A DNA stretch of 64,000 nt from Candidatus Schekmanbacteria bacterium (lineage in GTDB: Bacteria; Schekmanbacteria; GWA2-38-11; J061): NCBI GenBank assembly GCA_016219965.1, contig JACRJM010000007.1, positions 1-64,000 on the forward strand, written 5' to 3'. Numbering within the stretch: position 1 is the first letter of the stretch; the number at the start of each line of letters is the position of its first letter. Below are positions 28,482 to 38,001 of this stretch, in pieces. The notes under the pieces are model-generated. The model did not search any database and was not told the DNA's origin. It saw nothing but the letters and a program-made list of their open reading frames with translations. The position numbers were made by a program, and so were the translations under genes.

Positions 28482-29810
28482 TTATGCAACTCTCTTTTCT
28501 CCATACTTAAAGTAAACAACCAGACACCACACCGTTACCACAATATTAACCAAACCTGCAATCAGGAATGGACTTGTATGTCCAAAAGCATCAAAAACTA
28601 TTCCACCCACTGATGTAAGAACAAAAATACCCAAAGCACCGAATGTGTTAAAACCGCCAAGCACAGAACCAAGAACTTTTTTTGGAGAAAGGTCGGTGGC
28701 TAGTGTCATTGATGCAGTCATTGCACCAAACTGCCCTGCACCAATAAAGATAATAAATATTTTCATCAGGCCTCCAAATGGATTGATAATCAGTGTTAAC
28801 AGCAGGTACCCAATCCCTGTAAAGGCAAGACTCAAAGCAGTGGTCCTCATTCTCCCCCATCTGTCGGTCAATATACCCCAAAGCGGAGCAGTAATCATTC
28901 CAAAAATACCTGACAATCCGACTGCCATTCCCCCCAAGGCCAGAGCTTCTCCTGTAGTATGTCCATACTCTTGGGCAACTTTTGCTGTCCATATCATCAT
29001 CATAGTACCAAGTACGCCAACATTAGCACGGGAAATAAATGCCGCACCATAGCACATCTTTAGAGGTGCGCTGTCTTTCACTATCTGCCATGCTTCCATA
29101 AGCAGTTCAAGTTCTCCCTTGCTGTGCTCGCTTTTTTCCCTAACCTTCATCCTGTCAACCACTCCAAAATGTGAAACAGCAGCACTGATGAGTATAATAA
29201 TACCGCATGTAACAAATGCCGCTAGTACACCGAACTTCTTTGGTATCTGAGATATTACTCCAAAAGCCAACAAAGCTCCAATGGCAGAAGTAAGTCCAAT
29301 AGCAGCCATTCCCTTCCCACGGCTTGATGCATAAGTATAGTCGCCAATTATAGTAAAAACATGGGGCCATGCGAACTGCAGAAAAATCACAAACAGAGCC
29401 CGAAGAATAAAAACAGCGATAATAGGTTCAATACCGGAAAAGTCTGCAATGCTTTTTGAATAGCCAAATATTATATATGTTATACCGCTTGTAACTAACC
29501 CAAAAGTCATGATCTTCCGTCTGCCGTATCTGTCAGAAAGAACCCCTACGTATCCTATAAGAAGTATTGATGCCACTTCATTTATCACAACAAGAGCCGT
29601 GCTAATTTTCCCGAAGTTCTGCGGAGCTATTCCAATAACATCCTTTAAAAATATTGGTTGTATAACGCTTCCCGATGTAATGGCCATAAGCATAACCATT
29701 GAACACCAGAAAAGAGCATAGAAATTATATTTTTTCAGGTCAGGTGGGATCTCAATTCCTGCAATTTTTCCCTTAATCTCATGTTTTTCTTCTGTTACTA
29801 TCTCTGTCAT
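28482..29810 (-). CDS. MFS transporter, 12 TM
   Basis: 442 aa with twelve predicted membrane helices. Loop 2-3 carries the MFS A-motif (GVLSDRYGRRK) and its repeat in the second half (GILTDRWGRMR). A soluble N-terminal tail of about 28 residues (MTEIVTEEKHEIKGK) precedes helix 1, and a charged loop (KVREKSEHSKGELE) separates the two halves. The substrate is unknown. An AAAGGAT ribosome binding site stands 9-10 nt before ATG 29810. It is the first gene of a possible minus-strand operon and diverges from ndk. Confidence 0.9.
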   Translation of the reverse strand: MTEIVTEEKHEIKGKIAGIEIPPDLKKYNFYALFWCSMVMLMAITSGSVIQPIFLKDVIGIAPQNFGKISTALVVINEVASILLIGYVGVLSDRYGRRKIMTFGLVTSGITYIIFGYSKSIADFSGIEPIIAVFILRALFVIFLQFAWPHVFTIIGDYTYASSRGKGMAAIGLTSAIGALLAFGVISQIPKKFGVLAAFVTCGIIILISAAVSHFGVVDRMKVREKSEHSKGELELLMEAWQIVKDSAPLKMCYGAAFISRANVGVLGTMMMIWTAKVAQEYGHTTGEALALGGMAVGLSGIFGMITAPLWGILTDRWGRMRTTALSLAFTGIGYLLLTLIINPFGGLMKIFIIFIGAGQFGAMTASMTLATDLSPKKVLGSVLGGFNTFGALGIFVLTSVGGIVFDAFGHTSPFLIAGLVNIVVTVWCLVVYFKYGEKRVA

Positions 29811-29961
29811 ATCTATTATCCTTTTTTATTGAAAATGCTTTATTACTTTTATAATGCGGCCAAGGAGGAAATCCCCAATTAACAGCATCCTAATAGCAAT
29901 CACCTTTTTTAATTATGGAATAGATGTAAAACTTTTGTAAAAAACAATAAAGTATTGTAGC

Positions 29962-29990
29962 TTGACAATGAATAATTAATCAAGTATTGA
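29962..29990 (+). promoter_or_regulatory. ndk: ndk promoter
   Basis: Perfect TTGACA (29962-29967), 17-nt spacer and TATTGA (29985-29990). The predicted start is near 29998, about 24 nt before the ndk ATG, which has an AGGGAGGA ribosome binding site. The -10 matches only its first three positions. Confidence 0.5.
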
Positions 29991-30021
29991 ATGCCGTTTT
30001 CAAAAATTAGGGAGGATAAAG

Positions 30022-30444
30022 ATGCCGATTGAAAGAACACTTGTTATGATAAAACCTGACGCTGTGTCTAAAAATGCCATAGGCAACATTGTTGGAAGAT
30101 TTGAAAAAGCAGGGTTTACTATTCTTGCCCTGAAAGTTAAAAAGCTTTCTATTGACGAGGCAAAGAACTTTTATTTTGTACACCGCGAACGACCATTTTA
30201 TGACAGCCTTACAAAATTCATGTCATCTGGAAAGATGGTAGCAATCGCTCTTGAAGGGGAGAATGCAATCCCAAGAGTACGGGATATGATGGGGCCAACT
30301 GATTCAAAGAAAGCCGCACCCGGTTCAATACGAGGAGATCTTGGAACAGATATCGAGAAGAATGCTGTCCACGGTTCCGATTCTCCTGAATCAGCAAATA
30401 TAGAGCTGCCATTCTTTTTCAGCGGATTGGAACTTGTAAAATAA
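30022..30444 (+). CDS. ndk: Nucleoside diphosphate kinase
   Basis: Balances nucleoside triphosphate pools by moving the gamma-phosphate through a phosphohistidine. The catalytic His117 lies in the signature NAVHGSDSPESA. The N-terminal ERTLVMIKPDAV and the Kpn-like loop are intact. At 140 aa it is the standard bacterial length. Monocistronic, diverging from the MFS gene and converging with mqnA. Confidence 0.97.
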   Translation: MPIERTLVMIKPDAVSKNAIGNIVGRFEKAGFTILALKVKKLSIDEAKNFYFVHRERPFYDSLTKFMSSGKMVAIALEGENAIPRVRDMMGPTDSKKAAPGSIRGDLGTDIEKNAVHGSDSPESANIELPFFFSGLELVK

Positions 30445-30472
30445 AAAGCTTAAAGCCACAAAGTGCTTTGAG
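30441..30472 (-). terminator. Terminator after the mqnA operon
   Basis: On the minus strand an 8-bp stem (CTCAAAGC/GCTTTAAG, one mismatch) with an 8-nt loop is followed by CTTTTTAT. It begins 9 nt after the mqnA stop and touches the ndk stop. On the plus strand the same stem forms with a G-U pair but lacks a U tract, so it chiefly serves the mqnA side. Confidence 0.5.
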
Positions 30473-30480
30473 AAGAAAAA

Positions 30481-31299
30481 TCAACCCATTGCACCCTGTG
30501 GCTTAATATAAATTAATTCTCTTTTTTCCTTTAACCCGCCAATCTCAACAGCTAATTGCTGGAATTTTTGGAACCCCTGAAGTTCTTTTTTCCTAAGACT
30601 ATAAATTATTTTCTTGCTAAGATAATCATAAGCTTCGCTTTCTCTTATCGCGCAAGATTTATGTTCTTTTCCCGCTATTTCACCTATCAGTTTCATCCCT
30701 TTTTTTTTCGACTCATCAAGAAAGTCTAATACTTCCTTAGGCACGATCTTTCCCCTTGAAGCAATTACGGCAAACACAAAAGGAAGCTTTGTCAGCTTGT
30801 ACCATTCGTAGGACAGGTCAAGATAATATTTATTATCCTCTTCTCTTTTACCGTAGCTTATATGGAGCGCTTCATCTCCTATAAGAAGCCGCGCATCTGC
30901 AATAGAGTTTTTTTTCACAGCATCAACAAGCTTTGGTTTTATTCCATATTGCTTTTCAAGGATAATCCTTAAGAGAATAACAGATGTTCTTGAACGCTCA
31001 TCTACCTGCACAGTTTTAATTTTTTCAATTTTTTTGTCAGTAAGCAAGAGGACACTCATTACTTCTTTGAAGGATGAAATTGAAAATCCGGGAAGCAGAA
31101 AAAGATTTTGATTACGTAAAAACTCTATAGAAGGGATAAATCCTATATCAATTTTACCTTTTGAAAGTTCCCCCGCTATTTCAGCCGGTGTACCAAGTAC
31201 TATTTCAAAGGGAAGATTTTCCGGTTTGATGTTGAGGAGATGTTGAATAAGCGGCCTTGCATTCAAGAATGAATGACAGCCGAATTTCAGCTTTTTCAT
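30481..31299 (-). CDS. mqnA: Chorismate dehydratase MqnA (futalosine menaquinone pathway)
   Basis: Periplasmic-binding-protein-like fold enzyme, 272 aa, without a signal peptide. MqnA removes water from chorismate to form 3-enolpyruvylbenzoate, the entry step of the futalosine route to menaquinone. Family features are FLNARPL near residue 12, the IDIGFIPSIEFLR stretch, VDERSRTSV and LLIGDEAL. The ATG overlaps the upstream UbiD-type gene by 4 nt, so the two are translated together. The pair implies a respiratory menaquinone made by the non-classical pathway. mqnB, mqnC, mqnD and mqnE are elsewhere. Confidence 0.92.
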   Translation of the reverse strand: MKKLKFGCHSFLNARPLIQHLLNIKPENLPFEIVLGTPAEIAGELSKGKIDIGFIPSIEFLRNQNLFLLPGFSISSFKEVMSVLLLTDKKIEKIKTVQVDERSRTSVILLRIILEKQYGIKPKLVDAVKKNSIADARLLIGDEALHISYGKREEDNKYYLDLSYEWYKLTKLPFVFAVIASRGKIVPKEVLDFLDESKKKGMKLIGEIAGKEHKSCAIRESEAYDYLSKKIIYSLRKKELQGFQKFQQLAVEIGGLKEKRELIYIKPQGAMG

Positions 31300-32741
31300 C
31301 TGAAGCCATATTCCTTCCAGCGCTTCGTTACTTTTTCAATGATATCAGCAGACATAATACATTCTTCTGGCCATTCTCTGTCAAAACCTTCTTCCTTCCA
31401 TTTTCGTGTTGCATCTATCCCCATTTTGGAGCCAAAGGTATGAGCTTCGGAAGCATGATCCAGCGTCTCTGTAGGACCTATAACAAATTCAACATCCCTT
31501 TTAGGCGCCATGTTGCTTAATACTTTCCATATTACTTCTTTCGGGTCACGCAGATTCACATTATCTTCAGTTACGACAATAACCTTTGTGTACATCATCT
31601 GTCCAAGCCCCCAGAGCCCATGCATAATCTTTCTCGCATGACCGGGATACTTTTTCTTTATTGATACAAGGAGCAGGTTGTGAAAAACTCCCTCAAAAGG
31701 AAGGTGCATATCAATGATCTCAGGGAACTGTTTTTTTATCAGAGGAAGGAAAAGACGTTCTATAGCTGTACCCATGTAACAGTCCTCCATAGGAGGCCGA
31801 CCTACAACTATCGTGCTGTATATGGGATCTTTCCTCATCGTAATAGCAGTAAGATGAAACACCGGATAATCTCCTGCAAGGGAATAAAAACCAGTATGGT
31901 CGCCGAATGGTCCCTCTCTCCTTATCTCAGAAGGATCAACATAACCTTCAAGGACTATTTCAGAGCACGCAGGCACCTCAACATTTATTGTCTCGCACTT
32001 TACCATCTCAACCGGCGATTTCCTTATGAACCCAGCAAGGATCATCTCATCTATCCCTTCAGGGAGTGGTGTAGTAGCGGCAAATGTCACAGCCGGGTCA
32101 GTACCTATACTCACTGCAACCTCCATCTTCTCTCCCCTATCCTTGTATTTCCTGTAAACCGACGCACCATCTTTATGAACATGTATATGCATACCGGTTG
32201 TTTTACTGTCATAGACCTGCATTCTGTACATACCGCAATTTCTTCTGCCATTATCAGGGTCACGGACAAATACACAGGGAAGAGTAATAAATTTCCCTGC
32301 ATCTTCAGGCCAGCATTTAAGAACCGGAAGTTTATCAAGAGATGGACTGTCTTTTATAATTATCTCTTTGCACGGTGCACTGCTCACAGTGCGCGGAAAG
32401 AAATCAGCAATTTGCTTCAGCTTGGGAATCATCTTTATTTTTTCAAAAAAACTTTCCGGGGTTTTTATCTCAAGGATATCCGTTATCTCAGAGGCAAGTG
32501 AATCTATGGAATCGGTCTCAAGAGCAAGGTTCATCCTATGCTCTGAACTGAAAGCATTAATAAATACTGGCATGTCATAACCTGGCACATTTTCAAATAA
32601 AAGTGCCTTTCCTCCGCTCTTACAAACACGGTCTGCTATTTCGCATATTTCAAGTTCAGGAGAAACAGGAGCTGTTATACTGTGAAGTTCCCCTTCCCTT
32701 TTCAATCGTGCTATAAATTCTCTTAAGTCTTTGTATGCCAT
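31296..32741 (-). CDS. UbiD-family decarboxylase (menaquinone pathway, MqnL-like)
   Basis: 481 aa, full-length prenylated-FMN-dependent decarboxylase of the UbiD family. It opens with DLREFIARLKREGEL; family motifs include EGPFGDHTGFYS with the E/D region that forms the active site, and VVGRPPMEDCYMGTA. In futalosine-pathway genomes a UbiD paralogue (MqnL) decarboxylates the 1,4-dihydroxy-6-naphthoate-type product. The 4-nt overlap with mqnA makes that assignment likely here rather than ubiquinone synthesis. The prenyl-FMN synthase partner (UbiX type) is not in the window. Confidence 0.9.
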   Translation of the reverse strand: MAYKDLREFIARLKREGELHSITAPVSPELEICEIADRVCKSGGKALLFENVPGYDMPVFINAFSSEHRMNLALETDSIDSLASEITDILEIKTPESFFEKIKMIPKLKQIADFFPRTVSSAPCKEIIIKDSPSLDKLPVLKCWPEDAGKFITLPCVFVRDPDNGRRNCGMYRMQVYDSKTTGMHIHVHKDGASVYRKYKDRGEKMEVAVSIGTDPAVTFAATTPLPEGIDEMILAGFIRKSPVEMVKCETINVEVPACSEIVLEGYVDPSEIRREGPFGDHTGFYSLAGDYPVFHLTAITMRKDPIYSTIVVGRPPMEDCYMGTAIERLFLPLIKKQFPEIIDMHLPFEGVFHNLLLVSIKKKYPGHARKIMHGLWGLGQMMYTKVIVVTEDNVNLRDPKEVIWKVLSNMAPKRDVEFVIGPTETLDHASEAHTFGSKMGIDATRKWKEEGFDREWPEECIMSADIIEKVTKRWKEYGFR

Positions 32742-32858
32742 TAGTTATCCTATCTCTCAAATTAGAAATTTTAAATCAATATCAAAATAAATAATGCAAA
32801 CATACATATTGTTGATAAACTTAGATTACTATTTATCATTAAAATAATCTTATCATTC

Positions 32859-33641
32859 ATGGAAAAGAACGAAAAGTTAAAAAACGTTAAGTCCATCTGG
32901 GAAAAAATATCTGAAGATTTGTCTCCGGATGAGTATTTTGCAAGAACGAAAACGAGAAGTTGTGAACTTATAAGCCAATTTATTGAGCAGATTCCGCCTG
33001 GCAATTCACCTATTCTCGAGATCGGCTCATATACGGGTTATAATGTGATTGTCCTTAAAGAATTGGGTTATCAAATTCATGCTATTGATTTGCCAGAAGT
33101 TGTAGCAAAAGCATCAATAAAAAAAAATTACGATCGCTATCATATTCCTTTTAACCCCTATAGGGTTTCAAAGGAAGAAAAAATCCCTTATCCTGATGGT
33201 TTCTTTTCTGCGATCCTCCTTATCGAAGTACTGGAGCACCTTACAGTCAATCCCATTTATCTGCTGAGCGAAATGAAACGGGTACTAAAACCCGGAGGGA
33301 AAATCCTGCTTACAACCCCAAACCAGCTAAGATTAAGAGGCCGTATTAAGGTTTTTTTGGGTAAAAGCATGAATGATGATCCTGCGAGGTTTGTACAAAG
33401 TTTTCAAAAACAGGGTGACACCGACGATAGCGGCTATCACTGGAAACTTTATACTGCCAAAGAAATAAAGGTTCTCTCATCTGCAACCGGACTTTTACTT
33501 AACAATATGAGTTACCGCTGGGTATCCTGTCCTGCACCTGACAACTTTATGGAAAAGATTTGCAGAACATTAGAAAGAACACTTGGGATTTTCTTTCCTT
33601 CCTGCAGGGATTGGCTCATATTTTGGTTGCAAAAAAAGTAA
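32859..33641 (+). CDS. Class I SAM-dependent methyltransferase
   Basis: 260 aa. Motif I is ILEIGSYTGYNV (about 53-64), a variant in which the usual GCGTG is GSYTG. LLIEVLEHL and RVLKPGGKILLTTPNQ identify a Methyltransf_11/23-type fold. The C-terminal part includes HWKLYTAKEIKVL and ends in an aromatic patch, as in methyltransferases near glycan genes. The substrate is unknown. No clear ribosome binding site precedes the ATG. It stands alone, divergent from the menaquinone pair. Confidence 0.85.
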   Translation: MEKNEKLKNVKSIWEKISEDLSPDEYFARTKTRSCELISQFIEQIPPGNSPILEIGSYTGYNVIVLKELGYQIHAIDLPEVVAKASIKKNYDRYHIPFNPYRVSKEEKIPYPDGFFSAILLIEVLEHLTVNPIYLLSEMKRVLKPGGKILLTTPNQLRLRGRIKVFLGKSMNDDPARFVQSFQKQGDTDDSGYHWKLYTAKEIKVLSSATGLLLNNMSYRWVSCPAPDNFMEKICRTLERTLGIFFPSCRDWLIFWLQKK

Positions 33642-33813
33642 AAATGCTTCAACTAAGCTAACAAAATGGGAAAGTATAAGATACTTCTCATATGCTTATT
33701 AACTCGAATTGAAGGCTTTTAGTGAATCATTATCAGAAATCGATTAAAGATCCCCTCAGCAGGAGTTTAGAATATTCAGTAAAATATATTTACTAACAAT
33801 TGAAGGAGAAAAG

Positions 33814-34383
33814 ATGAAAAAAATTTGTATTTCTTTTATTGTTTTATTTTTCAGTTTTATACAAATCGTGAGGTCAGATGAAGCAAATCATCGCAAGCTT
33901 GCAGAAGAGCTTCTTGAATTAATGAATGTTAAAAAGCAGTTAACTCAGTCAGTTGAACAGATAAAACAGGTTCAAATCTCAAAAATAAACAAGATGCCTG
34001 CAGCTGAAAAATATAAAGATAAAATACCGGAACTCCAAAATCAGATTACTGATTATCTGGCAAAAGAATTAAACTGGGACAGCGTAAAAAATGATTTTCT
34101 AACACCCTGCTCTGACACCTTTACAGAAGATGAATTAAAAGAACTGATTGCGTTCTATAATACCCCGATCGGCAAAAAAGTATTAGAGAAATTTCCGGAA
34201 ATGATGAAAAAAACTTTTACTCTCAGCCAAAAACGAGTATCCGAAGTATTCCCAAAGGCCCAGCAAATGATAAAAGACTGGATTGACAAGCAGGAAAAAG
34301 CTGAGCAAAAAGAAACAGCTGCACCGGATTCAGCAGTTCCTGTTACCGGCACAGTAACACCCGAATCTCCAGCTAAGAAATAA
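33814..34383 (+). CDS. Exported DUF2059-domain protein
   Basis: 189 aa. A Sec signal peptide (residues 1-21, KKICISFIVLFFSF core) is followed by a helical DUF2059 domain, whose hallmark is FTEDELKELIAFYNTPIGKKVLEKFP (about residues 108-133). The tail after residue 160 is low-complexity, rich in Lys, Glu, Pro and Thr. The role of the family is unknown; it is presumed periplasmic. Strong ribosome binding site (TGAAGGAG). It converges with rnz, with only 5 nt between stops. Confidence 0.88.
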   Translation: MKKICISFIVLFFSFIQIVRSDEANHRKLAEELLELMNVKKQLTQSVEQIKQVQISKINKMPAAEKYKDKIPELQNQITDYLAKELNWDSVKNDFLTPCSDTFTEDELKELIAFYNTPIGKKVLEKFPEMMKKTFTLSQKRVSEVFPKAQQMIKDWIDKQEKAEQKETAAPDSAVPVTGTVTPESPAKK

Positions 34384-34388
34384 GAAAC

Positions 34389-35315
34389 CTAAAACAAAGG
34401 AATATCTCTGCTGGAAGGCACATCAACTTCCATCAGGTCGTGTGCGACAATTGTTTTTTCAAATATAGATTTTGCTTCTAAAGCCAATGGTTCGCTTGAG
34501 GTATAGCGAGGGCTTATATGGGTCAGAATAAGATTTTTCACCCCAGCTTTGACTCCTACCTGTGCTGCCATTGCTGCGGTTGAATGCCCGCGTTTTAATG
34601 CCTCTTCCTTAAGCTCGTTTGAAAACATCCCATCATGGATTAAAAGATCTGCCCCCTTTGAATACTCTGCAACACTATCCAAAGGTCTTGTGTCTATGGA
34701 ATAGATTACCTTTCTTCCCGGTGTAGGTAAACCTACTACATCATTAGACCTTACAATTTTACCATCAGAAAGCGTTATATCCTCTCCATTTTTAAGCCGT
34801 TTAAGGAGAGGCCCGACCGGAACTCCGAGAGCATTGGTTTTGTCAATATCAAGCTTCCCTGGCTTATCATCTTCCATATATCGGAAGCCGAGCGTATAAG
34901 TAGTGTGATCCAGAAGAAATGTATCTATCTTATAACCTGCTCCCGCTATGGATGCACCAGCTTCAAGCTCAATTACCTCAATCCTGTAGCCTGCATAAAA
35001 ATTAAGAATTTTCTTGTTGGAAAATACATAGCTTTTTATACCTGCCGGACCATATATCTCCAGTGGTCTTTCCCTTGATGCATGATTAAGAAGCATCAAA
35101 AGCCCGGGAAGCCCTGTTACATGGTCTCCGTGAAGATGAGAGATAAATATCCTTTCTAGTTTCCCAATTCTGATGGAAGCCTTTATTATCTGAATCTGCG
35201 TATACTCCCCACAGTCAAAAAGAAGAACACTCCCATCATGAACAAGGGCTACAGACGGAAGATTCCTGTATAGAGTGGGGATAGCACCACTTGTTCCTAG
35301 AAATATCACTTTCAT
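34389..35315 (-). CDS. rnz: Ribonuclease Z
   Basis: Zinc-dependent endonuclease that trims the 3' trailer of tRNA precursors, 308 aa of metallo-beta-lactamase fold. The first zinc site is HLHGDH (60-65). Other family pieces are FLGTSGAIPT at the N-terminus, FLLDHTTYTLGFR, the PxKxG-like stretch with PGRKVIYSIDTRP, DLLIHDGMF and the last histidine in LTHISPRY. In this AT-rich genome at least some tRNA genes lack an encoded CCA (tRNA-Asn here), consistent with need for RNase Z processing. Confidence 0.95.
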   Translation of the reverse strand: MKVIFLGTSGAIPTLYRNLPSVALVHDGSVLLFDCGEYTQIQIIKASIRIGKLERIFISHLHGDHVTGLPGLLMLLNHASRERPLEIYGPAGIKSYVFSNKKILNFYAGYRIEVIELEAGASIAGAGYKIDTFLLDHTTYTLGFRYMEDDKPGKLDIDKTNALGVPVGPLLKRLKNGEDITLSDGKIVRSNDVVGLPTPGRKVIYSIDTRPLDSVAEYSKGADLLIHDGMFSNELKEEALKRGHSTAAMAAQVGVKAGVKNLILTHISPRYTSSEPLALEAKSIFEKTIVAHDLMEVDVPSSRDIPLF

Positions 35316-35459
35316 ATTTTTCTATTTTATCCAAGTATAAGGAAATGCTGCTATTGCCATTATGAAAAATATGATTTACTTATTTGATGATGAACGGGCA
35401 AGTCAAGAAGTTTCTCCCTTATACGCCCTGAAAAGATAGACATAGTGAGATTATAAAAA

Positions 35460-36449
35460 ATGCGCAAAACGGTTACATACTCCAAATCATACACTCTTAT
35501 CTTAACCACCTACTGCTCTAACAACTGTTCCTACTGCGGTTTTAAAAATAACGACAATGGGTTGATAACTGATTCAAAAGTTAAAAAACTCCTTATCTTT
35601 GCAAAATCAACCGGTCATTGGGAAATACTAGTCATGTCAGGAGAAAATGCCGGATCTTCTCTAACAATAAAAAAACAACTGCTTGAAAGAGGATACAGTG
35701 ATTACGTTGATTTTGCTTCTTCTATGTGCAAACTCATATTGGACCATGGTCTTTTGCCGCACACAAACATAGGAGTATTAAAATACGACGAATTGGAAAG
35801 ACTTCATAATGTTAATGCGTCGATGGGACTCATGCTTGAAGATATAAATAAAGAATTAGGAAGACGTATTCATCCGGGAAAAAATATCGCGGAAAGATTA
35901 AGAGTAATTGAAGATGCCGGAAAACTCAAAATACCATTTACTTCGGGAATAATAATGGGATTGGGTGAAACACAGAAGGACAGGATGGAATCGATTAAAG
36001 CCTTATTAAGACTTCACGCCAGATACAATCATATCCAGGAAATAATACTTCAGAATTTTGTCCCTAACAGAAATTCAAAAATGAAGCAGACTGCTACTGT
36101 TTCAATTGATGATTATAATGAGTTGATAGAGCTTATCAGTAAGAATTCTGACATTGCAGTACAAATACCTCAGAATCTCAATTCATGCTTCAAAGATCTG
36201 ATGTTAAAAGGTGCAAACGATCTTGGCGGCATCAGCAAAGGCAAAGACCAGATAAACCCGCAAAAAACATGGGGAAATATTCCCTCACTTAAGAGGGAAC
36301 TGAAATCTTCCGGTATATCTTTGCAACCAAGACTTCCAATCTACTCTAAATATATAAAAATGGGATGGTATACACCGGCGATCGAACCGGTTCTGATGAA
36401 GTTACTTTCGCTAAAAATATTTTCACATAACATCATTGCCAGGAATTGA
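35460..36449 (+). CDS. cofG: FO synthase subunit 1 (CofG-like radical SAM enzyme)
   Basis: Radical SAM enzyme, 329 aa. The 4Fe-4S motif is Cx3CxxC at 19, 23 and 26 (TTYCSNNCSYCGF). Several blocks match archaeal CofG: LLPHTNIGVL, ASMGLMLE, IEDAGKLKIPFTSGI, IQEIILQNF and DLGGIS. With CofH, CofG makes the deazaflavin FO, the chromophore of F420 and of some photolyases. cofH is not beside it or anywhere in the window, which is unusual. No clear ribosome binding site is seen before ATG 35460. Its 3' end overlaps the convergent membrane gene by 17 nt. Confidence 0.85.
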   Translation: MRKTVTYSKSYTLILTTYCSNNCSYCGFKNNDNGLITDSKVKKLLIFAKSTGHWEILVMSGENAGSSLTIKKQLLERGYSDYVDFASSMCKLILDHGLLPHTNIGVLKYDELERLHNVNASMGLMLEDINKELGRRIHPGKNIAERLRVIEDAGKLKIPFTSGIIMGLGETQKDRMESIKALLRLHARYNHIQEIILQNFVPNRNSKMKQTATVSIDDYNELIELISKNSDIAVQIPQNLNSCFKDLMLKGANDLGGISKGKDQINPQKTWGNIPSLKRELKSSGISLQPRLPIYSKYIKMGWYTPAIEPVLMKLLSLKIFSHNIIARN

Positions 36450-37989
36450 GATAATGATCATACATCCCAATATTCATCTTCAAAATCTCAATCAGCCTCT
36501 TTGAATCAAAAAGCCTGCCACGTATGATGATAGATAGTTTGTCATAGAAAGCAGCAAGTTTTTCGTCTTTTATTCTATTCTCTCCTGACTCAAGTGTTTC
36601 AAGATAACCTTCAGGTATTTTTCTTTCAAAATGACCTATCCGCCAGACCGAGTCTTTTTTTATTGGGAGCCTTGACCTTAGAGGATCTGCAATGCTCCAT
36701 AAATCTACAACATACACCCTTGGGCCAGCATAAAAGCCATTAATACCTATAGTGTTCCTTTTAACAACCACCGAAGACTCTTCTCCATTCCATTTTTTCC
36801 CGGAATCCCCATAATCTTTAGATAAGCCAGATTCATCCCACCATAATTTTCTGTGAGCAACGAATAATCCTGTACTGTCATAATAATAACCTCTTTCATC
36901 TGTGATACCATTTTCATCTTCAAGATCAGTCCATCCGATCCCGTAATCAGCACCGCTGAAGGCTGGAGAATGAGGAGAAATAAAGCCTATAAGCAGTACA
37001 GTAAAAAGGACAGGCGCCCAAAATTTTTTTTCACAAATTAAAAAGTTCCTTGCAATGATTATCACTGCACAGATCAAAGGAGCGGTAATAAAACGCCCGC
37101 TCATAAAATCACCACCGATTTTGATTATATATAGAAGATACAAAACAATACCGCCTATAACAGGCATGCTTACCATGTCCTTAGCAAGTATGCTGAAGAC
37201 AATCGACTCTATAATTATTAAAATAGTCAAAGGATCGGTGACAAGGGAGTTTAACAGATAATGGAGCCCTTGCATGGCTAAATCAGATGTTTCGATTCCT
37301 GTATTTAACTTTGCATAGGCTGTATTTGGAAAGGCAAATCCATAATAAAAGAGAGAAAAACATTCCCACATGACAAAAGGAATAAACCCCAACAATACTA
37401 TAAATATTCCCTTTGTTTTATCCTGATGTTTCCACAATGCGTACGACAGAGTTGGCAAAAACAAAAGGGCGGTATCCATTCTGTTAAATACCCCCAAAGA
37501 AGCTGTCATTGAGAGTAAAAAAAGCCATTTGCAGCTTAATTGCCTCTTAAAATAGACAATAAAAAAAAGCACTAAGATTAAATGCGTAAGTGGATTTTCA
37601 AGACCGGAAGTTGAATAGTCAATAAACGCCTTTGAAAATATCAGGATAGTAATGCCAAGTATGGCAGATGCCGTAGACCTTGCAATATAAAACGAGACTA
37701 ATAATACTGTTATTAACGAAATAGCTATTGAGAGAAATATACTTGAATAATACATTTCTCTGGACAAATAATAAAGCGCAGAGAGAAGCAACATCCAGAG
37801 CGGATTGCTATAAACTTGCACCCTTTCCGCAGTATTCCAGGTCAGGCCATAGCCATTTGTAAAATTATATACTGTTCTGAAAGTTATGTATGCATCATCG
37901 CTTAACCATGCGCATCTTACCACAACAGTTGCAAATAATACGACGAAACTTAAGACAATCAACCCGTTATATTTACCTTTGACAAGCAT
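36433..37989 (-). CDS. Polytopic GT-C-type glycosyltransferase, putative
   Basis: 518 aa with about 10-11 membrane helices followed by a soluble C-terminal domain (about 340-518). The first outer loop has WLSDDAYITFR and GYGLTWNTAERVQVYSNP, a conserved signature of membrane mannosyl/arabinosyl-type GT-C proteins of many Gram-negatives, where the acidic pair DD is the presumed catalytic metal site. The donor would be a polyprenyl-phosphate sugar, the acceptor an envelope glycan. This is inference from the fold. It lies on the minus strand, 3' end overlapping cofG. Confidence 0.75.
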   Translation of the reverse strand: MLVKGKYNGLIVLSFVVLFATVVVRCAWLSDDAYITFRTVYNFTNGYGLTWNTAERVQVYSNPLWMLLLSALYYLSREMYYSSIFLSIAISLITVLLVSFYIARSTASAILGITILIFSKAFIDYSTSGLENPLTHLILVLFFIVYFKRQLSCKWLFLLSMTASLGVFNRMDTALLFLPTLSYALWKHQDKTKGIFIVLLGFIPFVMWECFSLFYYGFAFPNTAYAKLNTGIETSDLAMQGLHYLLNSLVTDPLTILIIIESIVFSILAKDMVSMPVIGGIVLYLLYIIKIGGDFMSGRFITAPLICAVIIIARNFLICEKKFWAPVLFTVLLIGFISPHSPAFSGADYGIGWTDLEDENGITDERGYYYDSTGLFVAHRKLWWDESGLSKDYGDSGKKWNGEESSVVVKRNTIGINGFYAGPRVYVVDLWSIADPLRSRLPIKKDSVWRIGHFERKIPEGYLETLESGENRIKDEKLAAFYDKLSIIIRGRLFDSKRLIEILKMNIGMYDHYLNSWQ

Positions 37990-38001
37990 TAAACTAGTTC
38001 A

